Numbered from the stretch's first letter, positions 21,266 through 34,209 are shown. The stretch: 64,000 nt of DNA from Cornus controversa (GCA_026545225.1 CM048849.1:43920336-43984335); one strand, 5' to 3'. Numbers and translations: made by a program. Notes: a model not told the origin generated them from the letters alone.

Positions 21266-23776
21266 GTTTAGTCGTGTATGCTAACAACTTATTCTGTCAA
21301 ACAAGAAGACGTGCCTCTTTTTGCATTTGTAGATGTTTACTTATAATTGCAGCCATTGCAAAAAGGTCCATGTTTTGACCAGTCAAGTGTACACTCTACA
21401 CAAGTTGCACAATGAATGAAAATCAATATAAATCAGGTGTGTATAAAGTTTGACAAAATTGGAAATAATGATTCTAATTGACCCAAAAACTGAAAGAAAA
21501 ATCGAATAGAATATAAAAATGAACAACTTTAATCAACTGCTTTGAATTCTCATGAAAAAAAAATGGCAAACAAAACAACCCAAAGATTTTTTTGTAGGAA
21601 GTGTTGGTTGTATCTTCTAGTCAGGTTGCACTTTGACCAAATGACCTACCAAACGGGTGGGTGGTGGCACCTAATAATTGACCTGATCATTTACTCATGC
21701 ATGATTTTAATGGAGACCTACTACAACCATTGTTTCTAAAGGTGTAACACTCATAAAATCACAAATAATGCACAAGTACCTTTGTCTACTTTTCAACTTC
21801 AATCGGTTGCTTCAATGGGGGAAACTGCCTACATGAAGATTTGTTGCTCAGCATACTGATGAATCATCATCCTTGCCTTAGTCCCATATGAATGGGTCGG
21901 CCAAAAGGTCGTACCCAGTGCACAAGGCTCCCGCTTGAACGGGGGTCTCGCCTCAACTTACTAATGAATGAACAATGCAAAATAATGGTACCAAAAAATA
22001 AATGAAATTTTAAAACTGCACACTGTAGTACATGTTGAGAAAACAAGCCAAAAAAAAGTCACTGAAATACAGAAAGTTAAAACAAAAATAAAATACCATA
22101 GAATATATATAATTTCATCAAACACCATAGGAAAGTTAGGACTTCACATTGTATATGAGTATTCGTCTTTCCAACTTTCAAAACGTCAGAAATTTGGGTA
22201 GGTAAAAGTAGACATATCAGGTTTAGTTATTGCATTAAATCAAATCAAATTGTTCTCATATAAACAAGTTCATGCCTTTTGAAAGGGTGCAGGTTAACTT
22301 CAACAAGGGGAGCAAAGCAACCAAAAAAAAAAATGGAACAATTGAACAAACAAAAAAAAGTACATAGAAGATTTGAAACAATAAAATAAAAATTATTCGT
22401 AAGAAAGTAATAAACAATATAGAAAATGGAAGATTTGAAACTCGGTAGAAACTTGTATATGTTGGCCAAGTTAACTTCAAACATAGGGCCAAATAGTTGC
22501 CAATTTTTAGCAAAGAGCTAAAAATTGTTTAGTCATGCATGCTAACAACTTTTCTGTCAAACAAGAAGACTTTTGCGTTGGTAGAGCTAAGCATGACTAC
22601 TTGAAGTTGCAGCCATTGCAAAAGGTGCATGTTTTCACCAGTCAGGTGTTCACTCTACACTAGTTACACAATTAGTGGAAATTAATATGAATATATGAAT
22701 CATAATATGTGTGTTCCCACGCGCGCTAAATATAAACTTAGACAAAACTGGAAATAATGAGATTGGGTCGTATCTAATCGAGAAAACTGATGTCTTATTG
22801 ACCCAAAAACTGAAAGAAAAATCAAATAGAATGTAAAAAAGAACACCTTAATCAACTGCATTGAATTCTCGTGTAAGAAACTTGCAAACAACCTGGAGAA
22901 ATTTTTGTAGGAAGGGTTGGTTGTATCTTCTGGTCAGGTTGCATTTTGACCAAATGACCTACCAACTGGGTGGGTCCACCTCCTTATAATTGATCCGATC
23001 ATTCACTCATGCATGTTTATAATGGAGACCTACTACAACCACTATTTTTTAAAGGTGCAACACCGACAAAATCACAAATAATGCACAAGTACCTTGTCTA
23101 CTTTGCAACTTCAATAATGAAAACAATGAGGCGCCATATGGGATGCATGTTTTTATTCAAGTTACACAAGGAAAATTTAATTGTAGAATTGTTCCCTACT
23201 TCAGTGTTGTCTGGTCAACTATCAGCAGGACATATTGACAGAAAGATGATCACTAGAGTCTAGACTCTAGAGGCATAATAATGGTACCCGAAGTAAATGA
23301 AAATTTTAAACTGTGCACAGTGGTATATCTTGAAAAAACAAGCCAAAAAAAGGTCACGGGATTACAGAATGTTCAAACAAAAATAAAATGCCATAGTACA
23401 TGTAAGTTCATCAAACACCATAGGAAAGTTTGGATTGAGTACTCTTCTTATGACATTTCTAAACTTCAGAAATTTTGGTAGGTAAAAGTTGACATATCAG
23501 GTTTAGTTATTGCATTAAATCAATCAAATTGTTTTGATCTTCTGATATAAGTAAGTTCCGCTCTATGGCTTCTGAGAGGGTGCAGGGTGACTTCAACAAG
23601 GGGAGCAAAGCAGCAACAACAACCAGAAGAGAGAGAGAGAGAGAGAGAGAGTTGAAGAATTGAAAGAATCGAACAAACAAAAAAGCAAATGGAATAATCA
23701 TAGAAAATAATAAACAATATAGAAATTGCATTAATTCGAAAGTAGAACAAGTTTTAGCAAAGAGTTAATAATTGTT
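21266..23776. repeat. tandem duplication of a 1.26 kb non-coding unit
   Basis: Copy A (about 21266-22525) and copy B (about 22526-23776) share, in order, GCTAACAACTT with CTGTCAAACAAGAAGAC, GCAGCCATTGCAAAA, TGACCAAATGACCTACCAA, TCACAAATAATGCACAAGTA, GACATATCAGGTTTAGTTAT and ACTTCAACAAGGGGAGCAAA. Both copies end TTAGCAAAGAG. The frames are short and not conserved between copies, so the unit is non-coding. Copy A carries a SINE fragment that copy B lacks; copy B has a (GA)n run at 23631-23652. Confidence 0.85.
21867..21958 (-). mobile_element. SINE 3' fragment (Au SINE-like)
   Basis: Contains GGTCGTACCCAGTGCACAAG followed by GCTCCCGC, which I recall as the antisense 3' part of the widespread angiosperm Au SINE. 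It is bounded by TACTGATGAATCA (21854-21866) and TACTAATGAATGA (21959-21971), a likely target duplication with two mismatches. The paralogous copy B of the tandem repeat lacks this block. Family name is from memory. Confidence 0.55.
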
Positions 23777-24950
23777 CTAATTTTCTCTGATGACCCAATG
23801 AGATGAAAATAGAAAAGGGATAATGAAATTGAAATTTGATGTAGGGTGGTTTGGACATCAATGCTACTGAAACGATACCTTTTACTGCCAAAGTATTTGA
23901 AAGGTACAACCTCAAGAAGTCTATGTGAAGAGACCTGTTTCTTCTTTTTTCAATTGTGATAATGAAAAATGAGGAATTGTTACAAATGCCTATGTTACCA
24001 TGGAATTTGAATAGGATGTCAGAAAATATGGGCTCAATAATTGAAAGAATCATTAATGATTAATGTTATTATACTTTACTGTGAATGATTACATTCCTGC
24101 TCAAACTTCTTTTTAATAACCACACATGTGATCCTTTGATTGACAATTTTGTCTGCAATGGAACTTTTATTCTCAATAATAAATCTTAAGGACCATTACA
24201 TGGTGTTGGTCCTCATCAACCAAGGTAGCTAGAAGGGATGGACTAGGTAATGTTTACTACAATACAATTGCTTGTGGATAACAACCACTAACCTCCATCT
24301 GGAGAGACGTCCAAACTTGCTTGCATCTTTCCCATCTTGCCTGCATGTGAGCCAGAAATGCCTCTGCCCATGGTTCATTGCTCCCTTCCGTGCTCAGGTC
24401 AAAAGGCACTGAGAAACTGTTCCAGAATTGACTTCAGTAAACAGTATTCAGCATGTAGTGTTATTATGATGCTAATAATGATAACAATGATGATGATTCT
24501 CATTTCTTGTGGAGCCAATAATCCTACATATTCCAGTTTCAATAGCATTCAAACAAATATTTGTGCAAGGCATACTCAACTCGTATCTATTATGCCAGCT
24601 ACCTGATTTAATATTATAATGTCTGACACTTAAATTTACACCAAGGTTTACATTTCAATTGATTTTGGAGATTTTGTTCCATCTCTCAAAGTTGTGTGAT
24701 CTTTCACTTTTTTCTAACAACTTTCCAGATCATGGTAGAATTTCAACAAAAAAATTTAGATCGTACAGTTTGTAATAAAAATCATGGTAAACTAAACCAA
24801 CTTCTTAAACAAAATTACACAGCATTGAATTTAAGAAAAAACTCCATCTGACTTCCCATGTGGTCGTCTTCTTGTTTGAGATTCCCCCCTACAGTTAACC
24901 AGCCAGCAAGAGTTTGAAGGAAAAGTAGAGTATATGATGTGCTCACCTCA
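23777..24950. other. intergenic DNA, no gene seen
   Basis: No repeat ends or protein-like frame recognised. The 89-codon frame at 24337-24606 has no family features. Confidence 0.5.
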
Positions 24951-27900
24951 TTAGTTCTTCTTGGCAAGATCCCTTACTGGAGGTACCATTCCTACAAGAG
25001 TGTGAATTTCAGAATCAACAGCATTAAGCCTAAATGGAAATTGTAGACTAATTCAACAAATGTACTTGAAATGGTAAACTTTACTGGCATTAAAGTAGAG
25101 AATATGACATGCTTGGTGATCGGAAGACCAACGAACAGATGTTTTAGCAGATTTCAACAGAGACCATTTTCGAGGTAGATTGATATTTCATTGAAATCAG
25201 ATCCCAAGAACTACAATTTCAACAATGATTTTTTTTTTTTTAAATCCTTTGAAAAAAAGTATTCCATTTTCTCTTTTTCCATGTCTGCAAATCTTGCAAG
25301 TACAGAACAACTAATTTTTTGGACTTGTTTCTTTTCCATATTGTCATAATGAAGGAAATAAATGTTGCCAAGAGATATGAGGTTCAATAAAAGTCATCTA
25401 CAAATTTTGTCTAAATTCTGAAAAAATCTTTAGACAAGAATCACAAACCTGCAGACTAAAATTTTGAAAAGATGGAGAGACTTGGTGGAAAGATTATATA
25501 TAGCATCTGCAATATGCTCCTTGCCAAACAAGTACACTACTGGATAACCAAGAAGCCATCTGCAGCAAAACACGCAGATTTGCCGCACTCAATTAAATAA
25601 CATTAACAAGAAACATGGCACATAAAATCTTCCAGACCTGATTCACAAGTACTGCTAGCTAACTATTCAATTTAAACCAGATAACTTGCGCACCATCTTT
25701 TATAAGGGCAATAGTTGAAATTTCACATAATTAGCAACTTTAGTTGCCCAAGGCAGATTTGGACTTTGGTAGCAGCATTCACATTTCCAGCAAAATGTGT
25801 TGGTTTTATATGCACCACATTAGTTCTATATAAAACATAGTGTAACAATTTTAGAAACATTTCTTACGACATAATAATCTCACAACATTTCTTACAATTC
25901 TAGTAAATTTAAGTGAAATTCGTATTATTAACGTGCTACTTAATTTGTACATACATTTGTGCATACCCACCTAGATTCATGCATAAATTTCTAGTAAGCA
26001 TCCTTGCATGGTTTAATACACAGGTAGAGCAATACCCATTTAGTGTTGGCACCGTGACCTGAGTGTCTTGCATGCAGCTACTGAAATCAATAAACTCAGA
26101 AGACTGAGAAGTACTTAATTCAACAATAGAGGATTCAGTATTGGTCTTTGAATCAGTCCTCTGACATGGCAAGAGATTGTTGTTCTTTTCATCAGCAGGA
26201 AAGACCAAAGAGAACAACTTCTGAATTGATACAAGTTGCATTATTAATGAGCTTTTTTCAGCTTGTGTTATCATCTGAAATAAAGATGAGTAATGGAATT
26301 AATTTAAGAAAAATGATAAACGATAGAAAAACAGGAGTTCAGAACATAACGATGGAAAAACAAGAGTTCAGAAAACAAAAGCCTTCTGTTGTAAAGAACC
26401 TTTGGAGGATCCTGTTCAAGGTCCACAAATTGCAGTTCTGTTTCTGAATTTAAACTGATCTTAACAAGTTCAGCAAGCCCTGTAACATGTATCAAATATA
26501 TCATATCTTCTATAACCATGACTCGCAGATGCTCAAAAATGGAGGACTCCTGAAAGTCAAACACATCATGAATAGCAAATTTTTAATCAGAATACGGCAA
26601 ACATTGGTAAATGAATATTCCAACATCACAGATTTAGGAAAGTTATACTTGTTATTAACATGAAACTCCAAACAAACAAAAGGAAGAGGGAGATTATAGT
26701 AGCCAAGAGTAATGGCATAGTGCATCTAGTGCCAATCACACATAACTGAACCATGTAATGAATTAAAGAACAAATAGCCAACTAAAACTGGATAGCATCT
26801 TGGTTCAGATTCCAAGAGCTATAGATATATGATGATAATGGTGCATAAAGAATTAATGAAGAAAATCTCTCCACATAATAACATAAAATGGCAACCCTAA
26901 CCATCTTTGCTCAATACTAAAGCTTCCATATGAATTTTGGAGCAAGCATTGGGTTAAGTTGATATATTTTTGAAACTGAGCTCAAATTTGGTGGGTAAGG
27001 AAACATTTCACAAAATAAGACATAGATAAGGCAAGCATAATTCATTTTTAACTACAAACTGCAGCATAGAGTTCAGAGAGGGTGACATCGGATATCAGCA
27101 ATAAGAAAAGGTACAACAACAAGAAAGTCAGCAGCTGTCCTGTATCTGTGCTTATTCTCAATCAAGAAGCATGATTTTTCATTGAACTCCAAGTCTCCAT
27201 GTATTGGTATTGAGTCCTTCAAGAATGCAGCAGGTTGGAGAGTAAAATTAAGTTCTGGATGAAGCTTTAACCACTAATATAAGAACTCCTGTTCGGGGAT
27301 AAAAGACAGATAGTCCGGACAAGAAGGGTTGTGATTGCCTGAGGAAGAAGGGGAAGAAAACAATGGTTGTTCATTATTCGACCTTCACTCTCCTTTACTG
27401 GTCAATTAGAGCATTCCCTCTGACTGGACTGCATTGAGTCTACTCGACGGTTCCGGAAAGAGCAGTAAATGCAGAGTCCAGTGGTTCAAGAGGAAAACAG
27501 TTCAGTTGCTCCTGCCGCTTCGATTTGACGTCCCTAAAATAGTAGTTTGTCAAAGCCAAACATAAAGGAAGGGAACAAAGGCTCAATTTCTTAAGTTACC
27601 TGCCTTTAAGTAGATGGAGAGATAGCAGGAAACTGGCAAGATAATACTTTAAAAAAAAATATTCATGAACATCCTCCCATATGAAGGTGAAGCAACTTAG
27701 TATGTCTTTATTGGTCAAGCTGGTAGGAACATCTCTTATTAAAGATATCTGCTTTATTTTTGAGTAGGTGGAGGGCTGTGACAATGAATTGGTCAGAGGA
27801 TGATCTTTAAGTTTTCTCCTGTACGTCCTCAGGCAAAATGGTGGGAAATTAAGATACTTCATGGTGGTCATGGAGCTTATATTGGAAGCCGAACCTGCCC

Positions 27901-30900
27901 CTCCTCTTCCAAATGAGCTCAATAAGTTCAGCTTCTGGTGAAGAATGATATTGACATCTTCTTTGTCTGAACTGAAGTGAAGCAGATTTTTGTCAATGTA
28001 TTCTGCTAAGGCATCACCAAAGTGAGTATGTTGTGGTTAAACATGCTAAATAAAACTTTCAGTGAGAATGTGAGGTCATTCTTATTGATGGAGTCACTGG
28101 ATGGGAATTGAGAAAGCCACAAGTAAGAAATAAAGTGTTGCTTAAAACATAGTTGTCTAGCAGTCGAAGTGCTGATGCAACTTTAGAGAACATCCCTACT
28201 GATTGTAAATAGCAGTCAAATCCTAGTCTATGTGACATGCTGCTTATCATTACCTTTGAAGTTACCTATGTTATATGGAACATGCTGCTTATTATTTCTT
28301 ATTCGGGATGTGTTAAGTAATGTATATGACACAGCTAACAGTGTCTTATAGTGAATATGCACCAAGGTAGTGACATATTTATGAATTTTAAGTTGTCTTT
28401 ATTAAGCTTAGTAATTATATTTTTTTAACTAAATTAATGAATAATAATAGATTTAAACATGAAATAAAATAAAATCCATACCATATATAACATTTGAGAA
28501 TTAAAAACAGAAAATAAAAATAAATCTACAAATTAAAAAAAAAAATTGATTTTGTCTACATATAAATAAATCACATATGAACAATTTCATTATGCTTGTT
28601 TACAATATTGACTAACTAAAGGGCTTTGTATTGATTAAATAAAAGTTAACACTAATTATAATACAAGACAAGATTTGAATGAGTGGGAAAGTTTCTTATT
28701 ATCCTTACTAAAGGTCCCAAGTTTGATTCTCAAGAATCTCAACTTGGGCCTTCTACCATTTTCAAAAAAACTGTTTGCCGCTAGGCGCAGCTGGTTTGGC
28801 CTGTCCAATTCAGCAAATTGAACCCGAACTAGCTGGCTTTTAAAGAACTGGCCAGTTCTCTACAGAATTTGAGTCCCTCAGAGCAAGAATACTAGTAAAC
28901 CTCTAGCAAAGGAAAATAGTATAAGTGTAGCAGAACTCAAATAAGTAGGAATAACATTTTCTCTGTGAACCCTAATAAAGTCTTCAACCTTTTGACCTGG
29001 ATTTCGTAGAAAGAACTCATTAAAGGTAGACCAACTGAGGCCTACAGTTAAATTCTGACGGGGAGGAGGCCCATAAAATATTTAAGAAGTTCCATATACC
29101 ATGGGAAAAGGGCCTCTACGAAACACTAGATCACCTAGAAGGAGATAAATGGGAGGAAATCCCTTTGAAGCATCCACAAGGACATTAAAATATGAGCCTA
29201 AAGAGAAGACAAAAGTCCAACTTTATCATAGAAGTAGTCCAGAAGCTTGAGGTTATCTTAAACATTTAGAATGATGACCCATTCAAAAGAACCCAAAGTA
29301 CCGCAAGGACCGCGCTCTTCCATATACATCTTCCTCTCTTACTAGTGGCCTATTGCCAAGGTTAAAAATGCATTCTCTAAGATAAAAGAGATTCATTTGA
29401 CCAATTCTAAGTAACCATGCGAAAAAAGAACAACAAGAACATTCCTCATAACAAAGCAACGCGTTAAAAGATGGTTACCTTTTCCATTCTTTTATTTATG
29501 AAATTTTACAGCTTTAGTTTGACAAAGCTGTAAAAATGCAACCTAATGCTCACACGTTGAGTGACATGTATGCCCACAACTCCATTACTTTGTCATAATC
29601 ATATGATGTGTAATTTCCAAATAAACCACATAAGCAACTTTCTAAAAATTTAAAAGGTATTCCAGATGAATTTAGTTTCCAAGTCTCCCTTCTGTCCTTT
29701 TTCTTTTTCCTCTTTTTTGGGTTTGGACTATTTTTTGGGTATTGAACCAATTTCAGGCAGATTATATGTAAAGATAATGATGTACGAGTAGACAAGAGGA
29801 AGAATTTTTTACCTGAACTTTACTAAATGTTGATCAAGGCAAGGAGAAGAATTATCATAACAAAACTGAATCTTAAGAACCTTGAGATCCAGGTAACCAT
29901 TTATCTAGGGTAGGCTACATGATCCATGTTTTACCACAATTCAACTCAAACAAGGTTGATAAGATTGTGCCAAGACCTTATCTGTTGCTTGTGGTACAAA
30001 ATTATCATAATCAATTATTTAGTATGTTGCGATGGGTAAAAATGTTAAATTGAACAACCTCACATCAAAGCTATGATGCACTTGCGTACACAAGCTGCAT
30101 GTATTTAAAAATTTTAATATTATTACATATAATTTATTTTTTAGAGTTGATTATTGCATATTTAATAATCCATAAACATGTTTCACTTCTATATCCATTA
30201 AAAGCAAGCATAGAGTTAGTCTTATCAAGTCAATTTAGTCAAGTCTTGACTAGGGAGAACCATGAAATGATTGTTAAAACATGAAAAAGCTTTATATTTA
30301 AAAACTAAAATCCCACTTGAAGAGTGGTTGAGTTGGTTACCTACGAGATAGATGAGGAAAAATATGTAGGACTATTAATCTAAGCCATACACTTGGCCAA
30401 ATCTTGCGTTAAGAAAAGTTCAGCATCATCATGTGTGTATATGTATCTATGTATGTATATATATACACCAAAAAGTATCCATATTTGAGAAAGCTGTTAT
30501 AGCCAAAACCCATATGGCTCAAAGTTGTAATTGCATTTTTAGTCCATCTCTTTCTTCCCTTATTGTTTTGGAAATTTTGTTTGTTGTGTATCTCCAAGAT
30601 TGTGCGAAGAGTGAGAGTTCTTCAATATCATGTATCAAGTGATAAGTTCATAATAATAATATAATAGTAAATTAAGAACTCAGAGACCAAACCATTTGGC
30701 ATCGATTTGTTGCCAAGGAATAACATTTATGGAAATAATTATATTATTAAAGAACTACAACATAGGTAAACAAGCTGCTAATACGTATCAATTATGAAAT
30801 ATTGGAAGCAAGCAATACTATTTACTTCAACCAATTGCTATGTGAACTGATTTGGTGTCAAACCTTTTGACTAAGCTTGAGAAACGCACATAGTCGATCT

Positions 30901-31694
30901 TGCAGTTCAGGCATCTTTCCACCATAGTCCACCATTATAACTGCCCTCATCCGCATGCACAAGGCTAGAACATCTGACCAAAGAGATTCCAATGCATCAA
31001 ATATATAATTCTAAACAATAACATACACATTAGATTTCCATCTAAATAAATATTCAAGTTTAAAAGTGAAAATTTCAATGAAATTACTGAATTTTAACAA
31101 ATGAATGCAATATCAGAGCATTTTTCCAAAATGAAAACAGCATTGTCGAATTTCTAAGAACCTTAATCAATCCATTTGGCTGTTGAAAAATTTTAAGATA
31201 ATTTTCAGACAGAAAATAAATTAATAAAATAAAACAAAGCCATAACCACAACTCAACATAGCATGACAATTTATCAACTTAATTTAGTGGGTATTTTATC
31301 TCATTGACAAAACTAGAGCAAATATTGGATCCAAAAATTTCCCTTTTCCTAGCATTGTTATATTGAAATAGACACACACATATAAGCATTATATGTCTCA
31401 CAAACACATACATATATACAGACAGATAGAGAGATTAAAACCCAGAATCAGAATTCAGAACAGGGTCTCAAAGTTGGAAGAAACCCAGAAGCCCAAATCA
31501 TAACTAAATAATTTATAAGGCTAAGAAAGAGGGGAAATCAATCAAAATACTGAGGAAATGTACGTATGTATAGGAAATAAAAAGAAGTAACCTGTTTCAA
31601 GCCGACGCTTTGAAGCAGCTTTGAGTCGCCATTTGGTTTGAGAAAGAGAGGATTCGAGCACTCTCAGTGCCTCCTCCAGCTCGGCAACCTCCAT
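24951..31694 (-). CDS. conserved protein of unknown function, possibly DUF4504/C1orf74-like
   Basis: Six exons join in phase: 31694-31592, 30973-30864, 26549-26400, 26274-26036, 25559-25449 and 25029-24951, giving 263 aa with GT donors and AG acceptors throughout. Exon 1 opens M-E-V-A-E-L-E-E-A-L-R-V-L-E-S-S-L, a helix that could form a coiled coil. Exon 2 contains I-M-V-D-Y-G-G-K-M-P-E-L-Q, exon 3 ends V-D-L-E-Q-D-P-P-K, and exons 4-5 join as L-N-G-W-L-L-G-Y-P-V-V-Y-L-F-G. The last residues are V-G-M-V-P-P-V-R-D-L-A-K-K-N. No signal peptide or membrane helix is evident. The V-D-Y-G and L-G-Y-P motifs and the length recall the DUF4504 (UPF0739, human C1orf74) family, which has no known function; that match is from memory. 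Intron 2 is 4.3 kb and could hide a further exon. An in-frame upstream ATG at 31757 exists but its 21 residues look like leader. Confidence 0.75.
27090..27520 (-). pseudogene. coding-like fragment of unknown origin
   Basis: On the - strand a run of about 57 codons, 27090-27265, has balanced amino-acid composition unlike the AT-rich surroundings (for example P-A-A-F-L-K-D-S-I-P-I-H-G-D-L-E-F). Better-than-background GC continues to 27520. I recognise no domain. It may be a decayed mobile-element or virus-derived piece inside the host intron. Confidence 0.3.
28665..28790 (+). mobile_element. possible old tRNA-derived SINE
   Basis: A B-box-like AAGTTTGATTCTCA follows a weak A-box-like GAGTGGGAAAG by about 35 bp, and an A-run follows at 28764-28770. 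The arrangement fits a SINE head but the boxes are diverged and no target duplication was found. Confidence 0.3.
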
Positions 31695-31959
31695 AGAAGA
31701 AATGGGTATTATCAAAGTAGTTTGCAGTTTGTTATATGAACCCAAAAAGGTTAACAAATTGGAATTTCTGTTCCTCCTTATTTGTGGACTGGAAACTATG
31801 CTCGCTAGGGTAGGAATTTCCTTTTTAAATAGTAAACTCTCGTCTGCTGAGTGATTGCTACTCTGGGCGGCACAAAGAGCGGTAGAATCGGAACGTTCAC
31901 TACCGTTGAAAAATATATATACAAATATATAAATAAGATGAAAATATAGAATTATAAAT

Positions 31960-32555
31960 TTTTATACCTTACTTACAAAGTGGGGAAATTAGTCTTCAAA
32001 TTTTCAAAACGTAAGGAAGATGTTCTCTTAAAAATCATTTCAGCAACTTTTAGAAACACAATTACTAAACTACCCTTATATGTAAAATTTAAAAAAAAAA
32101 AAAATTCAAAAACTCAAACTATTATTATTAATAAAGTAATAAAAAATGTTAAATACCCAAACTAAAAAATACACTTATTATTATTATTTTAAATTTAATA
32201 AAGTAAGTATTTTTTTATTAAAAAAAATCAAAATTTGTATATCCTTAATAGTTATCTTTTAAAAATGAGATTAAAGACAATAAGATTATTTAATTTATTT
32301 CACATCAAAATAAACAATAATAATAATAAGTGTATTTTTTGACTGAAAATAATAGTTTGGGTTTTTGACATTTTTTATTACTTTATTAATAATAATAGTT
32401 TCGATTTTTGACATTTTTTGGTTTTTTTTAATGTTATATACAAGAGTAGTGTAGTAATTGTGTTTTCAAAAGTTGGCTGAAAATAATCTTAAGGGCATGT
32501 TACTTACTTTTTGAAAGTTTGAGGGCTAATTTGTTTACTTTGTAAGTTCAGGGTA
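31960..32555. mobile_element. long foldback element upstream of the unknown gene
   Basis: The first 250 bp and the last 250 bp are inverted copies: ACTTACAAAGTGGGGAAATT pairs with AATTTGTTTACTTTGTAAGT, CAACTTTTAGAAACACAATT with AATTGTGTTTTCAAAAGTTG, and AATACACTTATTATTATTAT with its mirror near 32318-32338. The loop is under 100 bp. No coding capacity. It ends about 270 bp upstream of the start codon of the gene at 31694, that is, within its promoter region. Confidence 0.75.
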
Positions 32556-33500
32556 ATATGCTCACTTGGGAAATCTCAGGAATTGTTTTGTACTTTTTTT
32601 CATTTTTAATGTTAACTTGTAAAAATTGTACTTTAACTATGTTTAGAGTACTACATAATCAAATGTGCAGTGAACAATGTGTTTATTCATTGAATTGTGA
32701 AAGCGTGGGTCTCAGTGATAACTTTCACTATATCTATCTATATGTGCCACGCTTCCACTATCTGCTACTTGGATCACAACCATGAGGATAAAACCAAAAA
32801 ATTAAAGTACTAAAAATTTACAAGCCCAATTTTAAGTGCTAAAGGTTTAAGCGTCAATTATTATTTTTGGATTTCAAGTGTTCTATGTTTCACTTAAAAT
32901 TTTACTAATAAATTTTACTAATGAATGATAATCAAAATGTGCTATTAAACACACTAGAGTAATGAGACTTACAATGAAAGTTATCATCGAATGAAAATCG
33001 AATCACTTCTTTATCCATTAGATAGTATATGTGGGACCCAAATAATTATTTTACTTTTACTATCCAGAGAGATATTCGATTATTCATTAGGTGACAACTT
33101 TCACTATTCTAATCATTTTCTATTATAAATACTTAATCCATTCAAATAAAAATGAATTAAGTTATCAAGCATTCACATTCATCCAATAAAAATTTCCTAA
33201 AGGCTTCGTTTAATTGGATGGAAATGGCAAACCAAAAAAGAAAAAAAAATTTAAACACTTAGGAATTTGGATAGTAGAAAAAAAAAATTGAAGATAATTT
33301 TCCATAACCACTTGAGTTTCCATCAATAATTTTCTTCAAAAAGCACAATAAAATTTTTATTTTATAAGAATGTTTTATAAATTTACAATAATGTCATTTC
33401 TTTTCTTATAAAGTCTCATGAATTAAAAAAAAAAAAAAAAAACTTATACATTCACATTGTCACTGTGAAGACTTGAACTTCACTTTCACGTTGAGAGTAG
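32556..33500. other. intergenic DNA, no gene seen
   Basis: AT-rich. The GGCTTCGTTTAATTGGATGG stretch at 33203-33222 resembles the end of a Harbinger-like MITE but I find no second end. Confidence 0.45.
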
Positions 33501-33504
33501 TGTA

Positions 33505-34017
33505 GTTTTTTTTTTTGTTTTTTTTAAAGCAACAAAAATATCAAACAAAAAAATCCGCCTCAATAGCCAAAACCACTGCTAAGGGGAAGTTACAATTCAG
33601 CACTACAAAATTCCTTTGAGAGAGAGAGCTAAGTGGGCTAGCACCATGAGCCACATTATTTGCATGATGAGAGCTTCCAACCATTATGATGATTAATCAT
33701 ATGACTAATATCTCCCATAATCATAATATATAGATGATACATAAAATATTGTGTTTGCCTGCAACATCATAATGGGCATCTCCTTCAAATACCACCATTG
33801 TGTAATTCCATTGAGCTGCCAATTTCATTGCTTCCCTCAACACAAAAGTTTCTACTTCAAAAGCATCAGCCACATGAGAGGGGTAGAACCTATCATTTAT
33901 TGTAGTGAGAGTAGCGTTCACCAGTCCTGTGTGAAAGAGTCGGTACAAGTCGTTGCTACTTGTATAACATTGCTTACATTTTAACATGTTTAGATTGTTA
34001 TCATTCTTTTCATTCAA
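33505..34017 (-). mobile_element. LINE 3' end (RNase H part and poly-A tail)
   Basis: On the - strand, 34017-33770 reads as a RNase H-like domain: V-N-A-T-L then A-F-E-V-E-T-F-V-L-R-E-A-M-K-L-A-A and M-V-V-F-E-G-D-A, in the D-E-D order of plant LINE ORF2 tails. Downstream at 33665-33585 H-A-N-N-V-A-H-G-A-S reads like the H-x-x-N-x-x-A-H motif of the same domain, in another frame. A T-rich run at 33507-33527 (+ strand) would be the poly-A tail. 5'-truncated, as most LINE copies are; stops and shifts are present. Confidence 0.65.
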
Positions 34018-34209
34018 ATTTGAAGTACTTATTTTTTACTTGTGGAAAAAGGATAGCACCTTACTAGGAATGGATTTGTAGAAACTTGTAATTAGATATC
34101 CCAAGTACATTAGCCATCTCTATATTGCTCTAATGGTTTTCATCTCAAGGGAGAGAATCACTTGTGAGAATTTTTTTTAATACCCCGGACCCGGAGTACT
34201 TACTATGTA

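Larger units (their letters stand above)
26550..30863 (-). other. 4.3 kb intron 2 of the unknown conserved gene
   Basis: The intron separates exons of the same phase (0/0). It includes a probable old SINE (28665-28790) and two coding-like but interrupted stretches on the - strand (about 27090-27520 and 28860-29330) that I cannot assign. The rest is AT-rich with nothing recognised. Confidence 0.6.

Noticed and set aside
24337-24606. 89-codon frame as a gene
   Set aside because: No domain, no splice context and a methionine-isoleucine-rich repeat section; composition is random-like.
31695-31757. Upstream ATG as the start of the unknown gene
   Set aside because: In frame and uninterrupted, but the extra residues look like translated leader and the M-E-V-A-E-L-E-E start suits a conserved N-terminus better.
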